The notes: a model not told the origin generated them from the letters alone. A stretch of 64,000 nt of DNA from Bradyrhizobium sp. MOS002 (GCF_003020115.1 NZ_PYFX01000001.1:883501-947500); one strand, 5' to 3'. Shown: positions 10,401 to 18,631, counted from the stretch's first letter. Program-made: numbers and translations.

Positions 10401-10562
10401 GTTGATGGCACCGTTCGGCGTGGTCTGCGATCCGTTGAAGACCTGCTGGGCACCAACAGGGTTCGTCGACAGGAAGAGGCCGAACAGCACCGCAACGACG
10501 GACGATGCCGCCACGCCAATACGTAGCCGGCTCTGCCCGCTCGATGGCGACCGAAATTCCAC
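7485..10562 (-). CDS. Autotransporter outer-membrane protein
   Basis: A type Va secretion protein of 1025 residues. A signal peptide (about 1-39, ending PVGAQ) is followed by a repetitive Gly/Thr/Asn-rich passenger and a C-terminal beta-barrel translocator (about residues 745-1025) ending in the aromatic residues YAW. The passenger carries the autotransporter-associated strand motif GSGTLILSGTNTYTGTTTVN and an earlier NTYTGDT copy. Between them (about 255-400) is a run of shorter repeats of the form TAGNATITN. The start is a GTG with GAGG eight bases upstream. Two cysteine pairs (CSC and CGC) sit in the passenger, which is unusual for this class. No protease motif was seen, so the role is probably adhesion or surface display. 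Confidence 0.88.
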   Translation of the reverse strand: MEFRSPSSGQSRLRIGVAASSVVAVLFGLFLSTNPVGAQQVFNGSQTTPNGAINGGNGVWDTTTTNWTDVVGSTSNAYDPASAGTIFGYSGASTPATAGTVTVAPGGVQLTSLVGFDVTGDNSVYTIQGGDLRLAPGGTTFFTNDVTGTADPSAVIASRITGSGGINVQRSGILALLGANTYTGDTFICSCAALQLGDATHTASIIGAVVNEGLFNIVNADTSGITTLLNDFSGTTQFFNATSASAMVITNNGQIYFGDPTGGGTDTATAGRATIINDGGLTGFFGRTNAGTANITNQNNGGTAFVDQSSAASATIVNKDFGATLFGTPLGSDTATAGNATITNEADGLTNFAAFTTAGNATIITNDGGKTEFYDNSTGGNARFITTGTGVVDFGISLGPNGDGRITAGSIEGNGTYYIGGGNTLVVGSNNRSTLVDGVIGDYDPCGCGFIGSGSLEKVGSGTLILSGTNTYTGTTTVNRGILRVDGDISQSSLTTVNAGGALFGAGIVGNTVVATGGIYVPGDGGPGSSMQVLGDLSFQSGALYLVQVGSGTTASFANVFGSVTLNGTVGVSLYAGSTILPQYKIMQFSGSATDNFAGVAAPGGLIGTTTVDPSGTVYLNFTLDYGAKYALNVNQKNVATTLQNFFNANGFLQAEFAGLGPNGLTQASGESATGSQQATFNAMNLFINLLTDVFGSGRSGTPGATPYADDTRANAYAATGKGALDKTTRDAFASIYRKVPTATFEQRWDVWAAGYGGSQTTDGNAALGSNNTSSSVYGTAVGLDYRFSPSTIAGFALAGGGTGFNVNGLGWGRSDLFQAGAFIRHTAGPAYITAALAYGWQDVTTNRIVTAAGVDQLRAQFNTNALSGRVEGGYRYATQWIGLTPYAAAQATLFSLPNYSEFAVVGNNTFALNYAAKDVTSTRTELGLRADRSFAAADGLMTLRGRLAWAHDYNPDRTIGAVFQALPGAAFVVNGAAQARDSALTTAAVQMTWMNGWSASATFEGEFSNVTRSYAGKGVVRYAW

Positions 10563-10812
10563 CCCAACGCCTCATGACCGGCGCTCTCACCCGCGCCGCC
10601 GGCAAGTTAGGCGACGAGTTCCCTCCGTGAAACTACGGAATCCGTGGAATCGACAGTCGAGGGCACAACTGGAGTTGATTCCGCCGGCGATGTTGCAACC
10701 GCGCCACGGTTTGCACGACACAATCGCATTCCACGCGCGCGGGCCCGCGTCAGAATGTCCGCGCATGTATGCCCGTTCACATCGCTGCCTAAGTGCCCCG
10801 AGCGATAGTAGC

Positions 10813-11853
10813 CTAGTAATTGGTGGGCGCCGCTTCATTCGGGATGCCGTCGATCGGGCATTCGGCGGTCCCGGGCGTCGCGCGCGTCATCGCCTCGACC
10901 ATGTCCCGGGTGCCCTCGGGATCGGCGATCCAGTTCTTGTAGAAATCATAGGGGCAGGCGGCGACGCCGCGCGGGCTTTCGCCGGAATTGATCATGCCGG
11001 TGTAGCCGCGGTGGACCAGCTTGTAGAGATGGTTCTGCGACTGGCCGTTGCGGCGCGCATCGCGGATCAGATGCTTCGACAACTGGGCATATTGGATGCC
11101 GTAGTCCTCCTCGCCGCACTCGCCGAGGGTGCGGCCGTCGAAGCCGATGATCGCGGAGTGACCGAAATAGGAATAGACCCCGTCGAAGCCGGCGGCGTTG
11201 GCGACCGCGACGTAGACGTTGTTGGCCCACGCCATCGCCTTGGAGATCATGACCTGCTGCTCCTTGGCTGGATACATGTAGCCCTGGCAGCGCACGATCA
11301 GCTCGGCGCCCTTCATGGCGCAGTCGCGCCAGATCTCCGGGAAGTTGCCGTCGTCGCAGATGATCAGGCTGACCTTCATCCCCTTCGGGCCGTCGGAGAC
11401 ATAGGTGCAATTGCCGGGATACCAGCCCTCGATCGGCACCCACGGCATGATCTTGCGATACTTCTGCACGATCTCACCCTTGTCGTTCATCAGGATCAGG
11501 GTGTTGTAGGGCGCCTTGTGCGGATGCTCTTCGTGGCGTTCGCCCGTGAGCGAGAACACGCCCCAAACCTTGGCCTTGCGGCAGGCTTCGGCGAAGATCG
11601 CGGTCTCCTCACCCGGTACCGCGCAAGCGGTCTCATACATCTCCGTGGAATCGTACATGATGCCCTGGGTGGAGTATTCCGGGAAAATCACTAGATCCAT
11701 GCCGGGAAGGCCGGTCTTCATGCCCACCACCATGTCGGCGATCTTGCGGGCGTTATCGAGCACCTCGGCCTTGGTGTGCAGGCGGGGCATCTTGTAGTTG
11801 ACCACCGCGACGCCGACGGTGTCGTTGCTGCTGGAGATGTCACCGTGAAGCAT
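10813..11853 (-). CDS. amiE: Aliphatic amidase
   Basis: A cytoplasmic nitrilase-superfamily enzyme that hydrolyses short aliphatic amides (acetamide, propionamide and similar) to the acid and ammonia. The 346-residue length equals that of Pseudomonas AmiE. The catalytic residues fall at the same numbers: E59 (FPEY), K134 (YRKIMPW), E142 (IEGW) and C166 (IICDDG). It is the last gene of the leftward amide operon, 38 bases after fmdB, with a GAGGAG ribosome site. Together with FmdA it widens the range of amides that can be used as nitrogen source. No AmiC or AmiR genes are beside it; control probably comes from the divergent two-component genes at 18716-23000. Confidence 0.95.
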   Translation of the reverse strand: MLHGDISSSNDTVGVAVVNYKMPRLHTKAEVLDNARKIADMVVGMKTGLPGMDLVIFPEYSTQGIMYDSTEMYETACAVPGEETAIFAEACRKAKVWGVFSLTGERHEEHPHKAPYNTLILMNDKGEIVQKYRKIMPWVPIEGWYPGNCTYVSDGPKGMKVSLIICDDGNFPEIWRDCAMKGAELIVRCQGYMYPAKEQQVMISKAMAWANNVYVAVANAAGFDGVYSYFGHSAIIGFDGRTLGECGEEDYGIQYAQLSKHLIRDARRNGQSQNHLYKLVHRGYTGMINSGESPRGVAACPYDFYKNWIADPEGTRDMVEAMTRATPGTAECPIDGIPNEAAPTNY

Positions 11854-11891
11854 TGATTGCTCCTCTACTGTGTTTGAGATTGCTGCGTGAA

Positions 11892-12254
11892 TCAGTGACT
11901 GATCATCCAGGGCCGCGCGGTCGGAAAGCCCTTCGCGCCGCTCCTGGTCTTGGTCACCAGCCGCGCCGGCTTCTTCTTGTCCGACGAGTTTTTCCCCGTG
12001 GAGCAGCAGCCGCAGCCTGGGCCATGCGAGGCCTTGTATTGCGCGAGCGTCTGCGGCGCGTGCGTGCTGCGCTCGTTGACGGCGTGAGACTTGCGCGTCT
12101 CCGACGGCATGCAGAAGAAGTTCGGGGCGGTCAGAATGACGCGCGGCGCCATGATTTCACATTGCGGACAGACCTGCGGATCGTCGCATTCGGCCATCGG
12201 GCGCATATCCTTGAACGGACCGCAATCGTCACAGAGATATTCATAGACCGGCAT
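11892..12254 (-). CDS. fmdB: FmdB-family zinc-ribbon protein
   Basis: A small protein of 120 residues with the FmdB/CxxC zinc-ribbon start [12 protein letters not shown] and a second pair, CPQC, about 25 residues later, enough to bind one zinc. FmdB was named as the putative regulatory gene of the formamidase cluster of Methylophilus methylotrophus; its biochemical role is not settled. Here it sits between fmdA and amiE in the same operon. The protein is longer than the usual 70-110 residues because of a basic, lysine-rich tail with a further cysteine cluster (GCGCC). The ATG at 12254 gives the conserved MPVYEY start, so the longer in-frame extension upstream is rejected. Confidence 0.85.
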   Translation of the reverse strand: MPVYEYLCDDCGPFKDMRPMAECDDPQVCPQCEIMAPRVILTAPNFFCMPSETRKSHAVNERSTHAPQTLAQYKASHGPGCGCCSTGKNSSDKKKPARLVTKTRSGAKGFPTARPWMISH

Positions 12255-12344
12255 CGCATCATCCCTACGCTGTTGTCTGTGAGAGAACTGCCGCGGCGGA
12301 TGCGGGGCGGCAGCTACGCCGTCCCACATCTCGTCGCGCAGGGA

Positions 12345-13574
12345 TCATTTGTCCGGCGAGATCGGCATCTGGATATCGCCCTTGATGTGCTTGATCGGAC
12401 CCGCCGAGGACGGCATCACGTCGAAGTCGAAGATTTCCGTCGGCAGCCATAATGTGGCGCAGGCGTTGGGCACGTCGACCACGCCGGAGATGTGGCCCTG
12501 AACCGGTGCGGTGCCGAGGATCGAATAAGCCTGGGCGCCGGAGTAGCCGAACTTCTTCAGATATTCGATCGCATTCAGGCAGGCCTGGCGATAGGCGATG
12601 GTGACGTCGAGATAGTGCTGCTTGCCGGCCTCGTCGACCGAGATGCCTTCGAAGATCAGATAGTCCTTGTAGTTCGGGGTGATCGGCGACGGCTTGAAGA
12701 TCGGATTCTTGACACCGTACTTCGCCATGCCGTCCTTGATCACCTCGACCTTCAGATGCAGCCAGCCGGCCATCTCGATCGCGCCGCAGAAGGTGATCTC
12801 GCCGTCGCCTTGGCTGAAGTGCAGATCGCCCATCGAGAGACCGGCGCCGGGCACGTAGACCGGGAAGTAGATCTTCGAGCCGCGCGAGAGGTCCTTGATG
12901 TCGCAATTGCCGCCATGCTCACGCGGCGGTACGGTGCGCGCGCCTTCGGCGCCGATCTTGTCCTTGACGTCACCCTTGGCGCGGCCGCCATGAGCGGTCG
13001 GCGCGAATGGCGGGTTCGCCAGTCCGGGCACGCGGGTCGGGTTGGTCGCGATCAGCTCGGCCTCGCGCTTGTTCCAGGTGTCCAGCATCTTCGGATCGGG
13101 CAGACAGCCGATCAGGCCGGGATGGATCAGGCCGGCGAAGTTGACGCCCGGAATATGCCGCGACGAGGTGTAGAGGCCCTTGATGTCCCAGATCGATTTC
13201 TGCGCAAGCGGAAAATGATCCGTGAGGAAGCCGCCGCCGTTCTGCTTGGAGAAGAAGCCGTTGAAGCCCCACATGCTCTCCTTCATCGGACCGACGTCGA
13301 GCAGGTCGACGACGAGGAGGTCGCCGGGCTCTGCGCCCTTGACGCCGATCGGTCCGGACAGGAAGTGCACGATCGACAGATCGATGTCGCGCACATCGTC
13401 GGCAGAATCGTTGTTCTTGATGAAGCCGCCGGTCCAGTCATAGGTCTCGATGATGAAATCGTCGCCGGGATTGACCCAGGCTACGATCGGAATGTCGGGG
13501 TGCCAGCGGTTATGCACCATGTCATTTTCATAGGCCGACTTGGTGAGATCGACCTTGATCAGTGTCTCTGGCAT
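12345..13574 (-). CDS. fmdA: Formamidase (FmdA/AmdA acetamidase family)
   Basis: A 409-residue cytoplasmic amidohydrolase that converts formamide to formate and ammonia, possibly with some action on acetamide. It is colinear with the Methylophilus-type formamidase by remembered motifs: an N-terminal HNRWHPDIP, a long acidic beta-rich core, and the conserved GDLHFSQGDGE and MAGWLHLKVEV stretches. The family length is about 400-410. The gene has a GGGGAG ribosome site and lies between urtE and fmdB in the leftward operon. Urea is not the substrate of this enzyme, so the adjoining transporter may well carry amides rather than, or as well as, urea. Confidence 0.93.
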   Translation of the reverse strand: MPETLIKVDLTKSAYENDMVHNRWHPDIPIVAWVNPGDDFIIETYDWTGGFIKNNDSADDVRDIDLSIVHFLSGPIGVKGAEPGDLLVVDLLDVGPMKESMWGFNGFFSKQNGGGFLTDHFPLAQKSIWDIKGLYTSSRHIPGVNFAGLIHPGLIGCLPDPKMLDTWNKREAELIATNPTRVPGLANPPFAPTAHGGRAKGDVKDKIGAEGARTVPPREHGGNCDIKDLSRGSKIYFPVYVPGAGLSMGDLHFSQGDGEITFCGAIEMAGWLHLKVEVIKDGMAKYGVKNPIFKPSPITPNYKDYLIFEGISVDEAGKQHYLDVTIAYRQACLNAIEYLKKFGYSGAQAYSILGTAPVQGHISGVVDVPNACATLWLPTEIFDFDVMPSSAGPIKHIKGDIQMPISPDK

Positions 13575-13601
13575 CGAGATGCTCCCCTTTTACACGGTTG
13601 G

Positions 13602-14291
13602 TTAGACGGACAGATATTTCGAGACCTGCGCGGCATCGACGGCGTCGCGCGGATCGTCGCGGACGATCTCGCCGTTCTCGATCACCAGCACGCGGTCGGC
13701 GATGTCGAGCGCGAAGCTCAGGACCTGCTCGGACACGACGATCGAAAGCCCCTTCTCGTCGCGGATGCGCTTGAGCGTGCGCGCCATCTCCTTGATGATC
13801 GACGGCTGGATGCCTTCGGTCGGCTCGTCCAGCAGCAGCACTTTCGGCTTGGTCGCCAGCGCGCGAGCGATCGCGAGTTGTTGCTGCTGGCCGCCGGAGA
13901 GATTGCCGCCACGGCGGTCCTTCATCTCCAGCAGCACCGGAAACAGTTCGTAGATGTCACCGGGCACCTCGGTTCCGCCGGAGACGACGAGGCCGGTCTC
14001 GATGTTCTCCTTCACCGTCATGGTGGAGAAGATCATGCGGCCCTGCGGCACATAGGCAAGGCCCTTGGCGACGCGCTCGTAGCTCGGCAGGCTGCCGAGC
14101 TCGGCGCCGTCCATGGTCACCGAGCCGCTCTTCGTCGGCAGGATGCCCATCAGCGATTTCATCAACGTGGTCTTGCCCATGCCGTTGCGGCCCATGATCG
14201 CAACGATCTCGTTGGGCGCGACCTTGACGTTGAGACCGTGCAGCACCTCGCTCTGGCCGTAGGCGACGTGAAGATCAGAAATAGCCAGCAT
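13602..14291 (-). CDS. urtE: Urea/short-chain amide ABC transporter ATPase UrtE
   Basis: One of two ATPases of a branched-chain-type importer. The 229 residues contain Walker A (GRNGMGKTT, about 34-42), signature LSGGQQQQLAI and Walker B LLLDEPTEG, all intact. The protein is LivF-like and pairs with UrtD. It is encoded 27 bases upstream of fmdA and 11 bases after urtD, inside the leftward operon. By context it energises uptake of urea or amides. The related FmdDEF transport proteins of Methylophilus were reported to carry short-chain amides and urea, so the exact substrate is uncertain. Confidence 0.9.
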   Translation of the reverse strand: MLAISDLHVAYGQSEVLHGLNVKVAPNEIVAIMGRNGMGKTTLMKSLMGILPTKSGSVTMDGAELGSLPSYERVAKGLAYVPQGRMIFSTMTVKENIETGLVVSGGTEVPGDIYELFPVLLEMKDRRGGNLSGGQQQQLAIARALATKPKVLLLDEPTEGIQPSIIKEMARTLKRIRDEKGLSIVVSEQVLSFALDIADRVLVIENGEIVRDDPRDAVDAAQVSKYLSV

Positions 14292-14302
14292 CGTCGTGCT
14301 CC

Positions 14303-15058
14303 TCAGTGACCCAGATAGACTTCGACCACCTTGGGGTCGTTCTTCACCTTCTCCATGGTCCCTTCCGAGAGGATCTGGCCCTGGTGAAGCACGGTGACCT
14401 TGTGCGCGATGTCCTCGACGAACTTCATGTCGTGCTCGATCACGAGCACCGAGCGGTTCTTGATGATGCGGTTGAGCAGCTCGGCGGTCTTGGCGCGCTC
14501 TGAGACGCTCATGCCGGCGACGGGCTCATCTAACATCAGAAGGTCCGGGTCCTGGATCAGCAGCATGCCGATCTCGAGCCATTGCTTCTGGCCATGGCTC
14601 AGCTCGGATGCATAGGTGTTGAGCTTGTCCCTGAGGAAGATCATCTCGGCGACCTCCTCGACCCGGTCCTTGACCTGCTGGTCGCGCTGGAAGGTCAGCG
14701 AGCCGAACACGGTGCGACCGCGCGGAAAGGAGATCTCGAGATTCTCGAACACGGTGAGATCCTCGAACACCGACGGCGTCTGGAACTTGCGTCCCACCCC
14801 GGCCTTGACGATCTCGTTCTCCTTCAGCTTCGTCAGCTCCGTGCCGCGAAACTGGATCGAGCCCTCGGTCGCTTTGGTCTTGCCGCAGATCAGGTCGAGT
14901 ACGGTGGTCTTGCCAGCGCCGTTCGGCCCGATGATGACGCGGATTTCGTTCTCCTCGATATAGAAGGAAAGGTCATTGACGGCTTTGAACCCGTCGAACG
15001 AGACGGTTAGTCCGGAGACCGCGAGCAGGAATTCCTTGGGCTGACTTCCGACAAGCAT
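14303..15058 (-). CDS. urtD: Urea/short-chain amide ABC transporter ATPase UrtD
   Basis: The second ATPase of the importer, 251 residues, LivG-like. Walker A is GPNGAGKTT, the signature is LSHGQKQW (a Q-H variant common in UrtD) and Walker B is LLMLDEPVAG. The ATG at 15058 is preceded by GAGGAG. The gene starts 10 bases after urtC ends and ends 11 bases before urtE, so translation is probably coupled along the operon. Confidence 0.92.
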   Translation of the reverse strand: MLVGSQPKEFLLAVSGLTVSFDGFKAVNDLSFYIEENEIRVIIGPNGAGKTTVLDLICGKTKATEGSIQFRGTELTKLKENEIVKAGVGRKFQTPSVFEDLTVFENLEISFPRGRTVFGSLTFQRDQQVKDRVEEVAEMIFLRDKLNTYASELSHGQKQWLEIGMLLIQDPDLLMLDEPVAGMSVSERAKTAELLNRIIKNRSVLVIEHDMKFVEDIAHKVTVLHQGQILSEGTMEKVKNDPKVVEVYLGH

Positions 15059-15068
15059 TATCGTCTCC

Positions 15069-16208
15069 TCACTCTGCCGGCGCGCCGTCGGCGACCGAAT
15101 TGTCTTTCCAGTCCGACTTCTTGCGCGAGGCGAACAGACGGTCGATCCGCGGCTGCACGTAGTCGGCCCAGAGCCCGGACAGACCGTTCGGGAAGGCGAG
15201 CACCACCGCGATGAACAGGGCGCCGAGGCCGAACAGCCAGAGTTGCGGGAAGGATTCCGACAGGCTGGTCTTGGCGAAGTTCACCAGAATGGCCCCCCAG
15301 ATCGCGCCGAAGATCGACATCCGTCCGCCGACGGCGGTGTAGATCACCATCTCGATCGAGGGCACGATGCCGACAAAGGACGGCGACATGAAACCGACAT
15401 TGAGCGCGAACATCGCCCCGCCGATCGCGGCAAAGACCGCGGCCATGCAGAACGCGAAGATCTTGAAGTTGGCGACGCTGTAGCCGGAGAAGCGGACGCG
15501 ATCCTCCTGTTCGCGCATCGCCACCAGGATGCGGCCGAGCTTGGTCAGGCGGATGAACTGCGCGATGCCGATGCAGGCGAACAGCAGCACGACCTCGACG
15601 AAGTACAGGATGACCTTGGCGTGGTCGGGCCGGATGTCCCAACCTTTGAGGGTGCGTAGGTCGGTCATGCCGTTGATGCCGCCGGTATAGCCCTGCTGAC
15701 CGACGATCAGGATGGTCAGGATGGCCGCGACGGCCTGGGTGATGATCGCGAAATAGGTGCCGCCGACGCGGCGCTTGAACATTGCGGTGCCGATGATCAG
15801 CGCGAAGATGCCGGGAACCAGGATGATGGCGAGGATGGTGAAGGTGAGACTGTGAAACGGCTGCCAGAACAGCGGCAGTGACGTGATCTGATTCCAGTCC
15901 ATAAAATCCGGAATGCCGGGCGTCGACTGGATTTTCGTGTTCTCGACGCTGGAGGCTTCCAGCTTGAGGAACATCGCCATGCAATAGCCGCCGAGTCCGA
16001 AGAACACGCCCTGCCCGAGACTCAGAATGCCGCCATAACCCCAGCACAGCACGAGGCCGAGTGCGACAAAGGCGTAGGTCAGATATTTCGCGACCAGATT
16101 GAGGCGGAATACATCGAGCGACAGCGGCAGGATCACGAACAGCACGGCGGCCAGAACAATGAAGCCGATGAGCTCGGATCGATTGAAGAAGCGTGAGTTG
16201 ATGACCAT
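15069..16208 (-). CDS. urtC: Urea/short-chain amide ABC transporter permease UrtC
   Basis: An inner-membrane permease of 379 residues, LivM-like, with about nine to ten hydrophobic helices. The typical UrtC features are seen: an early GYGGILSLGQGVFFGLGGY loop, a long periplasmic insert (about 95-135) and GGINGMTDL after it. It would form the channel with UrtB. The C-terminus is cytoplasmic and polar. The gene is 17 bases downstream of urtB. Confidence 0.92.
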   Translation of the reverse strand: MVINSRFFNRSELIGFIVLAAVLFVILPLSLDVFRLNLVAKYLTYAFVALGLVLCWGYGGILSLGQGVFFGLGGYCMAMFLKLEASSVENTKIQSTPGIPDFMDWNQITSLPLFWQPFHSLTFTILAIILVPGIFALIIGTAMFKRRVGGTYFAIITQAVAAILTILIVGQQGYTGGINGMTDLRTLKGWDIRPDHAKVILYFVEVVLLFACIGIAQFIRLTKLGRILVAMREQEDRVRFSGYSVANFKIFAFCMAAVFAAIGGAMFALNVGFMSPSFVGIVPSIEMVIYTAVGGRMSIFGAIWGAILVNFAKTSLSESFPQLWLFGLGALFIAVVLAFPNGLSGLWADYVQPRIDRLFASRKKSDWKDNSVADGAPAE

Positions 16209-16225
16209 GATTTGTCTGCTTCTTG

Positions 16226-17152
16226 TTATTTGCGGACCTTGAGGGCGAATAGCCCTTGCGGCCGCAGCATCAGGATTCCGACGACGGCGAGCAGTGTCAG
16301 CACCTTGGCCATCGAGCCCGACAAGAAGAACTCGAGGGTGGATTGGGTCTGCGAGATCGAGAAGGCCGATGCGATGGTGCCGAGCAGGCTAGCCGCGCCG
16401 CCGAACACGACCACTAGGAACGTATCGACGATATAGAGCTGTCCGGAGGTCGGCCCGGTCGAGCCGATCATGGTGAAGGCGCTCCCGGCGACACCGGCAA
16501 TGCCGCAGCCGAGGCCGAAGGTGTAACGATCCACCTTTTCGGTGTTGATGCCGACGGCACCGGCCATGATGCGGTTCTGCACGACGGCGCGCACCTGGCG
16601 GCCCCAGCGCGATTTGTACATCACGTAGGCGACGGCGACGGTGATCAGCACGGTGAGGCACATCACGAAGACACCGTTGATCGGCACCTCGATACTGTCC
16701 GAGACGTGCAGCGAGCCCAGCATCCATTGCGGCAGCTCGACGCCGACCTCGCGCGCGCCGAAGACGGAGCGATAGGCCTGTTGCAGCATCAGGCTGAGGC
16801 CCCAGGTCGCAAGCAGCGTGTCGAGCGGTCGCTTGTAGAGATGCCGTATCAGCACCCATTCCACCAACATCCCCAGCGCACCGGACGCGAAAAAGGCCAG
16901 GATCATCGCGAGGAAGAAGTAGCCGCTGAACAAGCTCGGCAAATAGGACTGGAAGAAATTCGAGGTCATCCAGGTGACGTAGGCCCCGAGGATCATGAAC
17001 TCGCCATGGGCCATGTTGATGACGCCCATCTGGCCGAAGATGATCGCAAGACCCAGCGCCATCAGGACGTAGACGGAGAACAGGATCAGTCCTGCAAAGC
17101 CCTGCATGACGAAGATGGAGCCAAGGTCACCAAGCGAGTAGTCGCCGAACAT
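16226..17152 (-). CDS. urtB: Urea/short-chain amide ABC transporter permease UrtB
   Basis: An inner-membrane permease of 308 residues, LivH-like, with about eight helices and the conserved GQMGVINMAHGEFMILGAY near residue 40. It lacks the long N-terminal periplasmic domain that many cyanobacterial UrtB proteins have. The ATG at 17152 has a strong GGAGG site six bases upstream; the in-frame extension further upstream would read through the stem-loops between urtA and urtB and is not likely to be translated. The 130-base gap to urtA holds two perfect hairpins. Confidence 0.92.
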   Translation of the reverse strand: MFGDYSLGDLGSIFVMQGFAGLILFSVYVLMALGLAIIFGQMGVINMAHGEFMILGAYVTWMTSNFFQSYLPSLFSGYFFLAMILAFFASGALGMLVEWVLIRHLYKRPLDTLLATWGLSLMLQQAYRSVFGAREVGVELPQWMLGSLHVSDSIEVPINGVFVMCLTVLITVAVAYVMYKSRWGRQVRAVVQNRIMAGAVGINTEKVDRYTFGLGCGIAGVAGSAFTMIGSTGPTSGQLYIVDTFLVVVFGGAASLLGTIASAFSISQTQSTLEFFLSGSMAKVLTLLAVVGILMLRPQGLFALKVRK

Positions 17153-17176
17153 CGATGTCCTCCGTCGGGAAAGGGT

Positions 17177-17236
17177 CCCGCGTCGCGAGCAGGTTCGCGA
17201 CGCGGGGGTCTTAGGCGTGGACTTGCGATCCACGCC
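17177..17236 (-). promoter_or_regulatory. Two tandem stem-loops between urtA and urtB
   Basis: In transcript order, hairpin 1 (17236-17214) has an 8-bp perfect stem GGCGTGGA/TCCACGCC with a 7-base loop. Hairpin 2 (17206-17177) has an 11-bp perfect stem CCCGCGTCGCG/CGCGACGCGGG with an 8-base loop. Hairpin 2 is followed by ACCCTTTCCC and the urtB ribosome site. No long U run follows, so partial termination or protection of the urtA message from 3' decay is more likely than full stop. This would give more binding protein than permease. Confidence 0.75.
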
Positions 17237-17282
17237 AGGGAGAGGTTTTGCCTGAAAGGGAAACGGCGGCGATGGCCGTGAC

Positions 17283-18542
17283 TTACTGGTAGCCCTTGGG
17301 GAACGGATCCGGCTCGACCAGGTCGGCGGTCTCGTAGATCAATTCGAACTGGCCATCCAGCTTCGCGCGTCCCACCCGGGTCTTCGACCAGAGGTGATGA
17401 TTTTCGTGAATGCGCACATAGCCTTCCGGAGCGCCCTTGAACTCGATGCCCGGCGACGCCGCCGCGATCTTGTCGATGTCGAAGGAGCCCGCCTTCTCCA
17501 CCGTCAACTTCCACAGCCACGGGCCGAGATAGGCAGCCTGGGTGACGTCTCCGATCACGGTCTTCTCGCCCCACATCTTCTTGAACGCCGGGACGAAGGT
17601 CTTGTTGTTCGGATTGTCCAGCGACTGGAAGTACTTCATGCAGGCATAGGCGCCCGCGATGTTCTCGCCGCCGATGCCGTCAATCTCGTCTTCGGTCACC
17701 GAGATCGTCAGCAGCGCCTGCTTCGAGAGGTCGATGCCGGCGGCCTTGAGCTGCTTGTAGAACGCAACGTTCGAACCGCCGACGACGTCGGTGAAGATCA
17801 CGTCGGGCTTGGTCAGCTTGATCTTGTTGATGACCGAGTTGAACTGGGTATTGCCGAGCGGATAATATTCTTCGCCGACGACCTTGCCCTTCAGCACGTT
17901 CTCGACATGCTTGCGCGCGATCTTGTTCGAGGTGCGCGGCCAGATGTAGTCGGAGCCGATGAAGAAGAACGACTTCGCGCCCTTCTCCTTGGCGATCCAG
18001 TTCAGGCCGGCGAGGATCTGCTGAGTGGCTTCCTGGCCGGTGTAGATGACGTTCTTGGACTGCTCGAGACCTTCATAGAAGGTCGGGTAATAGAGCATGC
18101 CGTTGTACTGCTCCATGACGGGCAGCACGGCCTTGCGGGACGCCGAGGTCCAGCAGCCCATGATCGCCGCGACCTTGTCGTTGACCAGCAGCTTCTTGGC
18201 CTTTTCGGCAAAGGTCGGCCAGTCGCTGGCGCCGTCTTCCTGGATGAACTTGATCTTGCGCCCGAGCACGCCGCCCATGGCATTGATCTGCTCGATGGCG
18301 AGCTTTTCGGCTTCGATCGAGCCGGTCTCGGAGATGGCCATGGTGCCGGTCGCCGAATGCAGGATGCCGACCGTCACCTCGGTGTCGGTGACCGCGAGGC
18401 CCGTGCTATTGACCGCCGAGGTCGCCGGGGCCTGTGCAAAAGATGCTCGCGGCAGCATCGTGATGGCCGGCAAGGCCGCCATTCCCATCAATAATTTGCG
18501 CCGGAGCGGCGATAACAGGCCCTTGTTCGCTTCGTCTGACAT
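17283..18542 (-). CDS. urtA: Urea/short-chain amide ABC transporter substrate-binding protein (UrtA/FmdD)
   Basis: A periplasmic binding protein of 419 residues of the Leu/Ile/Val-binding fold. An N-terminal signal with a twin-arginine-like LRRKLLMGMAALP (about 12-26) ends near SFAQA. The mature part begins VTVGILHSATGTMAISE, which is the UrtA/AmiC-type ligand site, and shows SASRKAVLPV and FYEGLEQSKN. AmiC, the amide sensor of Pseudomonas, belongs to the same fold, so urea and amides are both plausible ligands. The ATG at 18542 is chosen because it gives the signal peptide directly. This is the first gene of the leftward operon, facing the sensor kinase gene across 173 bases. Confidence 0.93.
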   Translation of the reverse strand: MSDEANKGLLSPLRRKLLMGMAALPAITMLPRASFAQAPATSAVNSTGLAVTDTEVTVGILHSATGTMAISETGSIEAEKLAIEQINAMGGVLGRKIKFIQEDGASDWPTFAEKAKKLLVNDKVAAIMGCWTSASRKAVLPVMEQYNGMLYYPTFYEGLEQSKNVIYTGQEATQQILAGLNWIAKEKGAKSFFFIGSDYIWPRTSNKIARKHVENVLKGKVVGEEYYPLGNTQFNSVINKIKLTKPDVIFTDVVGGSNVAFYKQLKAAGIDLSKQALLTISVTEDEIDGIGGENIAGAYACMKYFQSLDNPNNKTFVPAFKKMWGEKTVIGDVTQAAYLGPWLWKLTVEKAGSFDIDKIAAASPGIEFKGAPEGYVRIHENHHLWSKTRVGRAKLDGQFELIYETADLVEPDPFPKGYQ

Positions 18543-18613
18543 GAGCACCCCACTGTTGTTCGAGGACACGCGATTGGTGCCGTGAGGATGGCTCGAATTT
18601 GTGCACTGCAAGC

Positions 18614-18631
18614 ATACGCAAGATCGCGTAT
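18614..18631. promoter_or_regulatory. Perfect inverted repeat in the urtA-kinase divergent region
   Basis: ATACGC-AAGATC-GCGTAT, a 6-bp perfect inverted repeat with a 6-base spacer, is flanked on both sides by TGCA-containing sequence. It sits 72 bases upstream of the urtA start and 85 bases upstream of the kinase start. Size and place suit a dimeric LuxR/NarL-type regulator such as the one at 22077-23000. The link is an inference. Confidence 0.5.

Noticed and set aside
12492..14309. 605-codon rightward open frame
   Set aside because: Opposite fmdA and urtE, both with clear motifs; no coherent fold or start signal.
17153..17233. N-terminal extension of urtB
   Set aside because: It would read through the two stem-loops and lacks a ribosome site; GGAGG stands just before the ATG at 17152.
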